Part shown: positions 48,770 through 60,006 of the stretch, piece by piece
Layout: each line of letters begins with the position of its first letter
How positions within the stretch are numbered: the first letter of the stretch is position 1
From: Silene noctiflora
Lineage: Eukaryota > Streptophyta > Magnoliopsida > Caryophyllales > Caryophyllaceae
Assembly (NCBI GenBank): GCA_009801015.1
Contig: VHZZ01000031.1
Span: forward strand, 118,982 to 182,981
Length of the DNA stretch: 64,000 bases
Direction: 5' to 3'
Program-made: the position numbers and the translations under genes
The notes under the pieces: generated by a model
Told to the model about the DNA's origin: nothing
Seen by the model: the letters and a program-made list of their open reading frames with translations, nothing else
Databases searched by the model: none

Positions 48770-49630
48770 TATCCCATCTTTATCTTGTTGCGATAGGCGA
48801 TAGTCCCCCTTTGATGACCAACAAACACCATTTGACACACAAAACTCTGATTATATTCTCTCTAATTATTATTATTACTGCTCAATTGATTCTTATTCTT
48901 TCAACATCACATTCTCAATTTAATCTTCAGGTTCGTTATTACTTTCTCTTCCTTTCCCCCATTGATTTTACCTTTTTATTACTCTACCTCATCACTTTAT
49001 TTTCAACTTCTTTTTTTGAGGGATTTTTCTGGGTACTGCCTGCTTCTAATCTTGTAATTTGGGTATCTGACGACTACAGCATCACTTTTTGTAATTATTT
49101 TTGTCAATTTAATTTGGGATTTTACTGTCATTTTGTTTCTGCATCTATCCTATCACAATTTATATCAAACAATTACTATTTTTCTGCTAGTGTAATCAAG
49201 CTGTTAGCTTTATTGAGATTGAATTATAATTAGGGTTTTGTATGCAATCAGCTGTGCAATTTAGAGTTAGCTATTTTGCTGTGACATCCTGAAACATCAA
49301 CTTGGATAAACAATTCTGAAAGATTCTAACTTTCAGCTGTTTTTTTTGCTGGATTTACGGAAGCCTCTCGTCAGGCGATGATGATGTTAAGTGGACACCT
49401 CACTCTTGGAAATTTTTGGATTAAGTAGGCAGAATGTTGTGAGTGTCTGAATGATCACTAATTGCCTATTGAATGCATTAATTAGATGAATATTCAGGTT
49501 GCTTGGTTATCATATGGCTGCTCTTTGATCATTGTATTGAAACAAGGTCTAAATTTGTGTGTAGGCTTATGTCTTTTCCGAAATGAAACCATCCCTATTC
49601 ACTAGCATGTTCTATTACCTTGGACTTGCA
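48770..49630 (+). other. Probable bHLH121 5' leader with a UTR intron
   Basis: A CT-rich leader near 48790-48929 ends ATCTTCAG|GTTCGT. The acceptor TTGGACTTGCAG at 49631 lies just before the start codon, so a leader intron of about 700 bp is likely. The leader contains ATGATGACCAAC (48811), which would open a short upstream frame if this is exonic. Confidence 0.4.
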
Positions 49631-49655
49631 GATTTAATTTACTGGTTTTTTGGTC

Positions 49656-51670
49656 ATGGAGAACTCAGAGTTTCAATTAGTTAAATGGTCAAAGGGATTT
49701 GAGGATCCAGCTGCTGTAAGAAAACGACAGAAAGCTGGCCGTGAGAAGAAAAGAAGGGATCAGCTGAATGAGCACTTCTCTCAGTTGGGATCTACACTTG
49801 GTAAACTTTGATTTACATCTTTTCTAATCTTCCTTTTACTTTAGCTTATGGTCAAACATGCAAACCATGTGATTCATTTACCCACTGGAGTATTTTTTAG
49901 TATGATGGAAATTTTGAACCTCTTGTACACATATGTTAGAACTGAGCATTTACAGCTTCCATAGGCAGTATTACTTGTTGAGTTGTACCTGTTTCTATCT
50001 CACTTTCCATCATATTTTGGCCACAATCTTTCCTACCATAAACATGGGTGTTGACTCGATGATATTTCTTTAGCTCGTTTAACAGTATGAGTACATTTTT
50101 TGGGATTAAGGCTCTGTTGTTGTTGTTGTTGTTGTTGTTTAACAGTATGAGTACATTTATTTTTATATGTTTTTGCATTCTCTCCCGTTTTCCATTTTCT
50201 CACCTTGTAGCAATTATTCCATATGATGATTTATGTTTGCAGAGTCAGTCATGCTAGACCAAGACTTTTGTTTAAATGAGGCACTCAGTGACATTTAAAT
50301 ACCCAAGTTTACGCACACCTTATTATCCTACGCGGTCTTTTGTTGGTAAGTTTGTCTAATGAATGTTAATCGTGGAAAACAGATGCTGAGAGGCCCAAGA
50401 ATGACAAAACAACCATACTTAATGATACAATCCAGCTTCTGAAAGAGTTAACCGCTGAAGTCGACAAACTTAAAGCTGAACATGTTGCATTAAGCGAAGA
50501 ATCTCTTGAGGTACTATTGTTTGCTAGCTAATATGTATTCATGAAATAGAGGAAGTATTCCTTATATAAAATTTCTATTTCTTTTTTCTTCGACCCAGTT
50601 AGCGCAAGAGAAGAATGACCTTAGGGAAGAGAAGGCAACCTTAAAATCAGATATTGAAAGGCTCAATGCACAATGTCAACAGAGAGTTGGCTCTACTTTT
50701 CCGTGGGTTGCTCCAGATTCTCTTCTTTCACATCCACCCACTTATCCATATCCCATGCCAGTCGCCTTCCCTCCAACACCAATGCCTATGCATCCATCAA
50801 TGCACCCATACCCGTATTTCAGTAGCCCGAACCCGGGTATCTTCCAGAATCCATGTCCTTATATGCCATACATGACACCTAATCCTCTTGCTCAACAGCT
50901 TTCTAGCCAACATATATCTCCTTCCTCACAGCCAGGTAGTAGGACCGAAGTTTCAGGCCAACAAGCTGTCAGAAATTCATCCGCTGGAGAAGCAGATGAG
51001 CTAATAGACAAAAATGAGGATTCCAATGTCGTTGCCACAAGTCTGGTGCTGAAAACACCAGGATCAACCACTGATGAGGTTTCATCTTGCACTGCGATAC
51101 ATCTGTTTAAATTTTCTATTTCTCTAATTTGGCAATTTTTCTAGGAAAATTTGACGATATAACAGTAATAACACCCTACGTAGTCTTACCTGCGAAAATT
51201 GAACCTTAGTTTTAGTTTCCTTTTGATAGCCCGAGTTTTCCTTATATACACTTTTTCTGTTGGGGTCTTATCGGTGATGGAATCTTTGTAAGAGTACCTC
51301 CATTGAACTCCCTAGACCATGCAATTGATTGCACAGGTATCCACTTTCCCAGCGAAAAAACAGTTCAAAATTAGAACAAATGAAGAAAAACTTGGGATTC
51401 TATTGGGAACACTCAAAGCTGGATGGAGGAAACTCTGGATTATTATTGGCATATTTTCCCGTTTTTGAAAAATAATTCAAACATGCTCACCAATTCAGTT
51501 TGACCTTATTCATACAGGACAATGTTGCACATGGTGAACGGGAAAGTAGAAAACTGCTCCAAAACAAAGAAATTACCGCAGAAGGGAGCTCTTCGAGTAG
51601 GTGTTCATCTCAAAGTATACAGGATAGCTCGTCTTATAGTGTAGTTGGTGGCGGCAAGGCTAGTGATTAA
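49656..51670 (+). CDS. bHLH121: bHLH transcription factor bHLH121 (URI), four exons
   Basis: A nuclear regulator of 301 residues. Exons: 49656-49800, 50383-50510, 50599-51078, 51518-51670; phases fit. An in-frame TAA precedes the ATG, so the start is set. The basic region and helix-loop-helix run through AGREKKRRDQLNEHFSQLGS, DAERPKNDKTTILNDTIQLL and KELTAEVDKLKAEH, continued by a leucine-zipper-like coil (EEKATLKSDIERLNAQ). A Pro/Met/Tyr-rich middle has YPYPMPVAFPPTPMPMHPSM and FQNPCPYMPYM. The C-terminus has VATSLVLKTPGST and ends in a Ser-rich KASD. These blocks match Arabidopsis bHLH121, which heads the iron-deficiency response together with the clade IVc bHLHs (ILR3, bHLH104/115). An iron role here is inference from orthology. 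Confidence 0.9.
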
Positions 51671-52420
51671 CGTTCATTGGAAGCCTTTCTGGAAGGTGAC
51701 AGTTTGCTGGACTCCTGCGCTATCAGTTCTGCTTGTAAATTGTTATTGGTCACGCAGATCAATGGTATCATTGGCTCATTGCTAACATCTAGGCATACTC
51801 CAAATCGGTATTAACTTGGTTTAAGCATGTTAATTCTTTGATTTGTTTCAGGAATTGATTCCTCTTGTTAGAAGAGGCTGTTTGTGGGACTGTCAATTGC
51901 GCAGTCTGTAATGCTGTTGTATTCATGCTGTATGGTCTACAGGTCTAGTAAGTTGCTGTAAATCTATACGTAACAAACATGTACTTCTCGGAGAGTTCGT
52001 TCTGCCATTATTGATTGGGCTCAGTTTCACTTAATATCTCATGTTCCGAAAGTGTTGACCGAACTGGATCAGTATTTGTGAAAAAAGTCCACCTAACTAT
52101 GCCAATTCTGTTTATTTCTTTGCAAACTACGTCGCTTAAAATGTACTCAATTTTTTTTGTCGCGTTAACAAGAAAATGCCATATTACAAAGGAGAGAGAA
52201 GAAATACAAGGAATTAACGAATATTGTCGGAGCAAGAATGCTTGGAGTATCGAGAAATTCAAGCTTGTGATGAAAAGCTGACTCAAGTATTCCTCACTCA
52301 AGGAATATTATCTTAAAAGTACATGCAAATCTTATTAAACCATGGTTCATAGTCAGAGCAACAACATTCGATTATTTCTGAAAAATAAAGTTTAAAGACG
52401 GAAGAAGAAGAAGAAGAACA
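51671..52420. other. bHLH121 3' UTR and short spacer
   Basis: No further exon seen. Open frames here look random. Confidence 0.4.
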
Positions 52421-52747
52421 ATGGATTCATCCATGGAGATAAGAAGAAGAGGAGTTGACAGGAGAGGTCAAGCAATTTGTTCCATGTCGACTCCACCAAT
52501 TCATCTGCTTGTAATATTCTGTATTGTAATTCTGTTACTGTCATTTTCATACCATGATGCAGACTATAAGAATGCTCAACTCGAACGTAACATGCAATTC
52601 GGGATGTTGTTGCTTCCCTTGATAGCCATTTTCCTGATAGGATTTCTACTTATGAATGGAGGATTATACAACTTCTCCTGGATCTCTCCTTTGAAGAAAT
52701 TCGGTCTCGAACCCACCATTTATCCATCTGCTGCCTCCTTTTCTTGA
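52421..52747 (+). CDS. Small two-helix membrane protein, unknown function (108 aa)
   Basis: A basic N-terminus (EIRRRGVDRRG) is followed by two hydrophobic segments: about 27-43 (IHLLVIFCIVILLLSFSY) and 60-80 (FGMLLLPLIAIFLIGFLLM). The linker is HDADYKNAQLERNMQ. No signal peptide or known enzymatic motif. It resembles the 133-residue protein of the convergent gene at 53521-53922: each has a helix, an S-Y-x-x-A-rich linker ending in A-Q-x-x-x-x, and a second LL.PLI.IF helix. Plants have many such short unannotated two-helix proteins. A second possible start is four codons in. Single exon. Function unknown. Confidence 0.55.
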   Translation: MDSSMEIRRRGVDRRGQAICSMSTPPIHLLVIFCIVILLLSFSYHDADYKNAQLERNMQFGMLLLPLIAIFLIGFLLMNGGLYNFSWISPLKKFGLEPTIYPSAASFS

Positions 52748-53020
52748 GGGATTGCAGCGTTTATCCAAACTGTTTCGATGTTTCACAAGTGCTTTTCTTG
52801 ATTAGTGTTTTCCATATAATTTCGTATTAATTTTGGAGTGGTATGCTAATGCTATCAGTAATGGACATTCCATTATCCAAAATACAAACAAAAGTTGATA
52901 TATTTATAATTATTATGTGATTGCAATTGGAAGCAAGCTATTGGAGATAGATCTTATCTAGTCCATATATATATTTAACGATAGGGGTCCCCTTTAATCC
53001 ACTAACTCATCCATTGCTAA

Positions 53021-53056
<36 letters not shown>

Positions 53057-53520
53057 ACGTGTGATAGTACGCAGTACAAGTTTATACTCCATAATAATTT
53101 GTGATAAATGTCCATACATCTTGGTTTAATCCGGATTCGAGCCAGGTAGGACCATTAAGGCGGTAAAACACTCCCTCATGAGTTTCAACACTGCTACGTT
53201 CCCAGGGCTCAAGCAAATGTCCATACATCTTTAATGTCCATTCGATTAAATTTCCGAGGATAGATCAAGAATTAAGATGGCCTGGGAACAACAATAACGG
53301 TCACTCCCCAACACCGAAACTCGATTAATTTAGTTGGTAGTGTGTACGGATTATTATTTAATCAATACGGAGGACTACATAGTGTTGACAATCAAACTTG
53401 AAAATCTGAATATCTCAAAATTCATTCATGATTTTAAGACACGTTATTAATTAACTTGACCTAATTCATAATTGTATCAAACTTACATTTGTTTCACTGA
53501 TAAAACTTACACTTACAATC
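52748..53520. other. Spacer with a (GAT)12 microsatellite at 53021-53056
   Basis: The 3' ends of the two small membrane-protein genes face each other here. The GAT run is perfect. Nothing else recognised. Confidence 0.55.
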
Positions 53521-53922
53521 TCAACCAAACAAACTAGACTGGAATTGAACCAAAACAAGCAACAAAACAATCAAAGCAGCAACACCCCATGGAGAAGCAC
53601 CTCCTCCTCCTCCTCCTCCTGCTTGCCTTGCTCCACCACAGTAACCCATTTTTCGACGACCCTCAACTGATGAAAGCAACTTTACCGCGAAAATAAGGAT
53701 TAATGGAGCGGCTAATAACAGCCAATTAACCTGAGCCTCAGTAGTTTCAGCAACCTCTTCATAAGAAGACGTGAATTTGATGCCTAAAAACACAGAAACT
53801 ACTAAAAGAATTAGTAGTACAGGATATGGAAGAGGTCTTAAAGTGAAACCATCAAAAATTGAGGGCTCTCTTCTACTTCTAATACAATAATATGGGTTTG
53901 AATCATAATACTCGTATCCCAT
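53521..53922 (-). CDS. Small membrane protein with Gly-rich loop, unknown function (133 aa)
   Basis: Single-exon product. The N-terminus MGYEYYDSNPYYC is followed by FTLRPLPYPVLLILLVVSVF (helix 1, about 25-47), linker SSYEEVAETTEAQ, helix 2 (WLLLAAPLILIFAVKLL, about 67-83), a Gly-rich loop (GGARQAGGGGGGGA), PWGVA, and helix 3 (about 110-128). The PLPYPVLL..., SYEEVAE..., LLLA.PL... and SPWGVA blocks occur, as I recall, in a conserved plant family without known function. It converges on the similar, shorter gene at 52421. Confidence 0.65.
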   Translation of the reverse strand: MGYEYYDSNPYYCIRSRREPSIFDGFTLRPLPYPVLLILLVVSVFLGIKFTSSYEEVAETTEAQVNWLLLAAPLILIFAVKLLSSVEGRRKMGYCGGARQAGGGGGGGASPWGVAALIVLLLVLVQFQSSLFG

Positions 53923-54734
53923 ATTTTAATTCAATTTGCTTTATTTGTTTTTAAGGGTTTATTTATGTTTTTGTTTCTAAAGATAATAATATGAGTGAAA
54001 TATAAAGATGGTTTTGTACCAAACACAAGTCAATTTATGGTAGGGCTAAGGAAATACAATACACCCGATTGAGATTGTGAGATAATCAGTGGGTGTTTTT
54101 TTGTAGGTCTATTAATGATTTGATGATATAGTTAGCCGACTTTTTTCGAGATATTTTGCGTTTATTTTTTAGCAATTCTAATGTTGTAAAAGATTTAATT
54201 GTTTTATCATAATCAAAATTCCATTCAAAAATATAATATCGACCATGGTCCTATACTCCTTATTTGATCGATTCAAGCATATTTATGATAGCGAATAATA
54301 ATAATATTATTATTTTAGTAGTAGGTTTAGTTATGTAAAGTATATTAGTAGAATTAGGAATATGTGTTTATTAATTAGCAGATTTTATGATAATATGACA
54401 TAGTATGACATTTACCAAACATATAATCTAGTAGATTATTTGATAAATGTACTATTTAGACACCAATCTAAGAAGTTCACTTTACATGTTTACCAAACAA
54501 GATTTGAAATCAACAATGAAAAAAATATTCAAAATTATTTTTATTTATTTGATCCCATCATACAATTGTAAAATTGTGACAATTTTGTTTCATTGATAAT
54601 AATAAAAAGGCTAACTAGACCATATATGTACAGAACAACTAAACTAGTGAGCTTACAATTAAGAAAAAATGGTGACATTTTGGTCTTGCACTTGACTCAC
54701 TCCTTAACACAATATCAACCTAATTTCGTACAAA
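53923..54734. other. Intergenic DNA with MITE remnant
   Basis: TATGACATTTACCAAACAT near 54407 and AAACAAGATTTG near 54498 resemble ends of the MITE at 24299-24612. No gene. Confidence 0.4.
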
Positions 54735-54750
54735 TCCTCCTATATACTAA

Positions 54751-56871
54751 GGGGGCGTTTGGTTGAGGGTCTATAAGAAAGGGAAAGGGAAACAACGTTA
54801 TTGATTTCCTTTGTTAATGTTTGTTTGACACAAACAAAGGGACTTCCTTACCCCTCAATCCATCTAATTCCTTATCCCCCGCCCCCCAAAGAATGAAATT
54901 TCATTACCGTTGTTACCCTTTAACCACCTTTTTCTCCTACCACCACACTTGCGACTACCACCATACCAGCCACCACCACCATCACCACCACGACGCCTCT
55001 ACCACCACCATCACCACCACCACCACCACCACCCCACCTAAACCACCCGCACACCAAAATTAAAACAAACCACAACCCACCAATCTTCTCCCCAAGTACC
55101 CCAGTTTGCCAGCAATTTGCCGGTAGCCCACAGTCCACCCCACTGTCCCGGTCAGACCGCCGGATTTCGAGGGTAGGGGAGATTTTTTTAGGGTGAAGAG
55201 TGACGGTTGTGGTGTTGGGAGTGGGGTGGGGCGACGACGACAAGTAGTCGACAATGTTAGGTGGGGCGACGTTGTAACACCCTCATACACCAAAGTGTCT
55301 TATCAAGGCCACCTTAAGCATAGAGGTGCTACCATCTCGGTTTCCCGAGGCAATGTATATCAAATAGACAATAGCGAAACGTACTTAAAATAAAGAATTT
55401 AAACTGTTTACCAAGACATCCAAAACTGTCTCAACCAAAAGTACAAACATCTCACAAGTCTAACAACTAGGTACAAAACTTGGACACAGCGGAAGACTTA
55501 TAATCTCGTGGTGATCACCCTAGCTATCCTATGCGCATACATATCATACCTTCTTAACAACTGCTCACCATCCCCGAATGGATCACCACAGTTTTCAAAA
55601 CATAAAGCGGGGTCAGTTACTGGCAACACAAATCAAATACGGAAATGTAACACAAGCCACACCAACTCCGTCATCACTCCATATCACTGACTACACACCA
55701 AGGTGTGTAGCCCTGCCAGTGGGGGACCGCAGCCGTTCCCACCTAAGCCCCGCTCATATTATCCGAGCGAAAACCCATGTTCATTAATGTGCACATCCCC
55801 TCCTGTGGCGGGTTCCACTGAGGGCGAATCAATGGCGTGAAGTCACTCCCGCAAGTGACCCCACTCAGCCGAGGACGCACCTCGCAACACAGATATTACA
55901 AGATTCCACCATACAACATCATCCAACCAAACATCCATAAACATATTATCAAACACACTATAAGCATACACATGAAGTCAATAACCGAGTAGGGAAACCC
56001 TACCTTTTCGCATTCCGCTATGACTGTAGCCAATCATACAAATGTACAAGATTACCACATCGCCACCTACAACAATAATCAATAACTAAACATCATAATC
56101 TGATTTCTACCCAAAACCCCAAAATCTCCCAAATTAGGGTTTAAACAAAATTAACGAATTAACATAAAGACGACATAAGGATCTTACCCACAATACAACG
56201 ATCACAACGGTATANAAAGCCCTAAAAGTTACGCACTTCTGCCACTTGCTTTGACATGAAAGAGGAAGAGAGAATGTAACGATGTTTGAGTTTTCTTTTT
56301 GTGAGAAGATGAAAAACGAAAAAGGCCTTCAAGAACTGACGATGTATATATATTAAAACTCCCCTTTTCTTTTAAAACAAAACTGAACAAAAACCCGTAA
56401 CAGCGCAGCTACTTGATCGAGTAACTAACATACTCGATCGAGTTGACCCAACTCTGTCGAGTAACTAACGGACAAAACACAAACAGAATCTGATTCTTAC
56501 TTGCTCGATAGAGTACCCCCTACTAGATAGAGTATCCAAGACTAAATAGAAGTATCCAAGACTAAAATCCGAGGTATTACAGTCTTCCCTCCTTAAAAAT
56601 GAACTTCGTCCCCGAAGTTCAAACCCAACCTGTAAAACATGAACACCTAACACTAACTCCACCAACCATGCCTACTTCCACAACACGGCTCACGATAACG
56701 TCTCAATGATAGCATAACCTCTCGATACTAACTCCATAATACTACCGAATACCAACCACTAATGTCGCTAATTCCGTCTCACTAACATATCACCCACTAG
56801 CAAATCCTATATCAAGACAATCCCCCTTTCTGATTTCCTTCCCCTTTCCCTTTCTCTAACCAAACACTCTC
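54751..56871. mobile_element. PIF/Harbinger (Tourist-like) element, itself interrupted
   Basis: Ends GGGGGCGTTTGGTTGAGGG and (inverted) GAGAGTGTTTGGTTAGAGAA, both followed by AAGGGAAAGGG. Flanked by TAA on both sides (54748-54750 and 56872-56874), the 3-bp duplication of Harbinger elements. The left arm carries a (CAC)n-rich stretch at about 54958-55032. No transposase is seen. Confidence 0.75.
55273..56815 (-). mobile_element. LTR retroelement fossil, probably Ty3/gypsy: one LTR plus a short internal remnant
   Basis: Read on the minus strand, the LTR (56581-55273, about 1.3 kb) runs TGTAATACC...GGTGTTACA. Before it, at about 56582-56640, comes GAACTTCGGGGACGAAGTTC and a purine-rich AAGGAGGGAAGA, the polypurine-tract context common in plant gypsy elements. 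It is therefore the 3' LTR of a broken copy with most of the internal region missing. It sits inside the Harbinger element. The LTR carries several ACTCGATCGAGT-like words (about 56410-56530). A related LTR end is at 1-131. Confidence 0.7.
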
Positions 56872-57436
56872 TAAAAGAATAAGGATTATGAAAAATTTTA
56901 ATTTCCCTTCAAGTGCACCAACTCAAATAAGGAAACAAATGGAATTTTCCTTCATTAATTAACTATTATTCCTTCATTATATATTTTTTCATTAAACTCT
57001 AAAAGTAAAATATTTTAATTAAAATAAAATAAAATTATATATTAACAATTTGCTATAATAATTTACTAAATCGTTCATTAATGTTATTACTAGAAAATGA
57101 TTTTACGCATACTCACTTTGTACGAAATAAAACTCTAAATTATTATTATTAGTTTCGTGACAAAATAGAGAATTCGTTTAAATAATTTGAGAAAATTTTA
57201 AATAGAAAAATCATTATTATAGGTTAAAAAATTATATTCATTAAAATACATATTTTGTGATATTACTCAATTCGATATCTTGGTTTGTTTTGCATATCAA
57301 TTTTGTTCTCAAATCATAATATATCATGTGGTGAAATATAAAAATTCAAAAGATGTTTATTTAAATCTATAAATAATATATTAAAAAATAAACATCATAT
57401 ATATACCGTGCATGCATTGCGCGGGATCTACACTAC

Positions 57437-58094
57437 TTTACCTAACCATAAAAAATCATTTCGCTAGAAGCTTTAAAGTTTTAATTTAAAAAAAAATGAA
57501 CACGGTAAATTTGAACATTTTCTAAATCATTCATTCCACAAAAGGTATAAGGTATTTTAAGTCAAATTCCCAGACCCAATTATGACAACAAGTAGAGTTG
57601 GACGGTCGTTGCAGTTGGCTTGATTCGCCCACAGGCTTCCTTTTTCCCAGCCCACAAGCCCGGACAATGGCCGGACTCGGGTTTTGAATGTTGCGGCCCA
57701 ACCCAGTTAGATGCACACCAAGCCACCAGGCCTGCCAGACCACCCACTATAGTACTATACCGGGTCGGTCCAACGTCACCAATTCCCTAACCCGTCCCTC
57801 CTCAACACCCCCACACTTGGCATGAGGTGTGGACTCGGGCCTCCTCCATACTAGCCCAACTTAACTTGTCCAACCCGGCCCACTATCCACATCCACGCAC
57901 AAGTAATAATAATATTATTTTTAGAAGATATTTACCCCTTGAAAAATAAGATTACACGAAATTTATCCAATATAATGAATTGTAAATAATTTCCGCGGTG
58001 GATTATTGTTGTGTTCTAATAATCCAGCTGCTGGCAAGTAATGGAAATGAGAATAATGAGAAATGACAAATATAAACATCATACGTTGAATACT
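57437..58094. other. Intergenic DNA
   Basis: GC-rich text with GCCCAACCC/GGCCCAAC words at 57590-57900 looks like a worn MITE. No gene. Confidence 0.35.
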
Positions 58095-58279
58095 GGGCAA
58101 TTCTCTTTGTGACGGAAGGTATCCGTCACTTTGAGAAGACGGGTACCACTTTTACTCACAAATGACCCATGAGAGGAGAGAGGAAAGCAAGTGGAGGGGT
58201 GCCCCACCTTTTGCTTTATTCGTTTTGTGAGTGACATTACCCGTCACAAATACCGACCCGTCACATGGGAGACGCTTTG
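58095..58279. mobile_element. MULE-type MITE, copy 4 of 4, in the invertase promoter
   Basis: Left end GGGCAATTCTCTTTGTGACGG and inverted right end CCCGTCACATGGGAGACGCTTTG. Flanks TTGAATACT (58086-58094) and TTGAATATT (58280-58288) form an 8/9 matching 9-bp target duplication. It ends about 20 bp before the predicted invertase TATA box. Closest to copy 2 (32021). Confidence 0.8.
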
Positions 58280-58299
58280 TTGAATATTAGTCCGTACTA

Positions 58300-58307
58300 A
58301 TATAAAG
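58300..58307 (+). promoter_or_regulatory. TATA box of the invertase gene
   Basis: ATATAAAGAG lies 170 bases before a good 5'-UTR donor (CCCAAAG|GTCTGT at 58469), and a CT-rich leader follows. Confidence 0.5.
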
Positions 58308-58469
58308 AGTCTGGTACAAAACTCGTACCTCATTTATTTTTTATTATTATTTTGAGTTTTGACCATAACACATTACACACTCCATATACACTCCATATAC
58401 ATGCTACTCGCTTCTCAATTGCACTCACTCTCTCACGCATTTTATTTGCTGCTACATTTTCCCCCAAAG

Positions 58470-59949
58470 GTCTGTTTTAAATTTTAATTATTACGCTGTT
58501 CTTCATCCAATTCCATAATAATTAATTATCGACGTCCATTAATCTATGATATTCATGCATATTATTCTGGCTTCTTGAATTAATGCCATTTATTTATCAC
58601 CATTATCATGTTTACTTGTTGATAATCATGTATTTGGGTTTCTTGTATCTTCATGTTATTTCTTACAGATTTTACTAATTTATTTATGTTACATTTCTTG
58701 GACATTATATATAATTCTTACCCAAGAAAATACTACGACTACTATGATCCGCCATGGATTTTCTTGGAGGATTTCACGTTTTTTTGGGGTCTATTTAGTA
58801 CAATGACATGTTGGGGGAAGCGTCACGTAAACCCGGTTCGGAATTCCCAACCTGGACTTGTATGGGGGAAACCGGAAACGGGATTCCATGATTGTGTTTT
58901 CGCATTTAAATGTTTATGGAAAGAAGATTGGACGTTAGATTAAACGAAACGAATCAAGTTTATCAACTGTTTAGTTTAATTCATTTTATTATTAGTTATA
59001 GTAGTTGGTTAGGTAGGAGGTTTATCTTGGATTAGATCAATTACGATGATAAAATCAGAAAAGAACCCTGATCATTGTTGGAACTCAAGTATGATTAATT
59101 AGTTTGATAACGATATTATGCGCTCATTGCTGTGCAGATGAGATACGGAGTATTAACATTAGTGATTTTGGCAGATTAATCATAAGTTGTGTAATTGTAT
59201 GTATCATGGCTGTAAAACCCTCTATTGTCGTGAACGAGATTTGAATTTATGAACCGACTGCTGCAACATTGCGCTCAAACTATCGAGCTTATCTTGCTTT
59301 TTGTCATACCAACTCATGAACATGGACTATGGGCTATTCAGAAACAGTCTGTTTTTGGTGATAACATTGCAAAAGATTGCGACCATTATTACCCTCATTT
59401 CTGGGACCCCTTGAGGCCCTGGGGTAGTGTTTGTTGTTTTCAGTTAATTGAAGGAGAGGCTGTGAAAATGCCATGCTATGATAAGGTTTCAACTGTCAAG
59501 TGTCATGTAATTCACCTTCTGTCACTTACTGATATCCGGGTAGTTTTGACTAAGTGCTTTGGATGTCTTCTGTGTCTGAGGCAGAGTTAATAGTGATATA
59601 CCGTTGTATGAGTAAACTGCCAATCATTTTATGCTTAAGAACCTGGTAATTAGTGAGTCTTGTAAAAGACAATCTTATGTGTGAGATTAATCCATATACT
59701 TATTGAGCGCTGGATTCCACCTTTGGTTATATGGGTAATTGATTTGTCTCACATGTAAGGCCGTCTCTTATGGAGCATAAGTTTTGTGAAATTGAGATGG
59801 TTTCATAGCTAAGCGCTTGGTACCGACAAAGGTTCTAGATAGATGGATGAATAGAACTCTATTTTTTATGTTAAAGTTACATAAATAGCTCTTATATTAT
59901 ACAAGTGTAAACTCTCTCTTAATTGAAATTTTGATGGCTCTAAATGCAG
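58470..59949 (+). other. Probable 5'-UTR intron of the invertase gene
   Basis: The donor GTCTGT at 58470 and the acceptor CTCTAAATGCAG at 59949 lie before the exon that carries the ATG at 60007. Open frames of 96 and 113 codons (58653 and 59249) fall inside the intron; their text matches no family I know. Confidence 0.5.
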
Positions 59950-60006
59950 GCTGTGAGAAAGTCATTCTCTATCAGTTTCTGTCAGTTGAACTTCTAAGCA
60001 TTCAGC

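Larger units (their letters stand above)
54735..57436 (+). mobile_element. Helitron, interrupted by a Harbinger-type element
   Basis: 5' end TCCTCCTATATACTAA at 54735. The text resumes after the insert as AAAAGAATAAGG, which restores the usual Helitron start. The 3' end follows a TGCATG...CGGGATCTACACTACT pattern at about 57436; the last bases depart slightly from CTRRT. Without the insert it would be about 580 bp, AT-rich and non-coding. Confidence 0.65.

Noticed and set aside
48811-49233. 140-codon open frame before bHLH121
   Set aside because: It runs through the inferred leader and leader intron; no family match. Only its first part is kept as a possible upstream frame.
53100-53215. tRNA-like GATTCGAGCC word
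   Set aside because: No cloverleaf can be folded around it; not a tRNA gene.
58653-58943. 96-codon open frame with protein-like text before the invertase gene
   Set aside because: It lies in the inferred 5'-UTR intron, matches no family I know and has no promoter or splice context of its own.
59249-59590. 113-codon open frame
   Set aside because: Also within the inferred UTR intron; composition looks random and no motif is visible.
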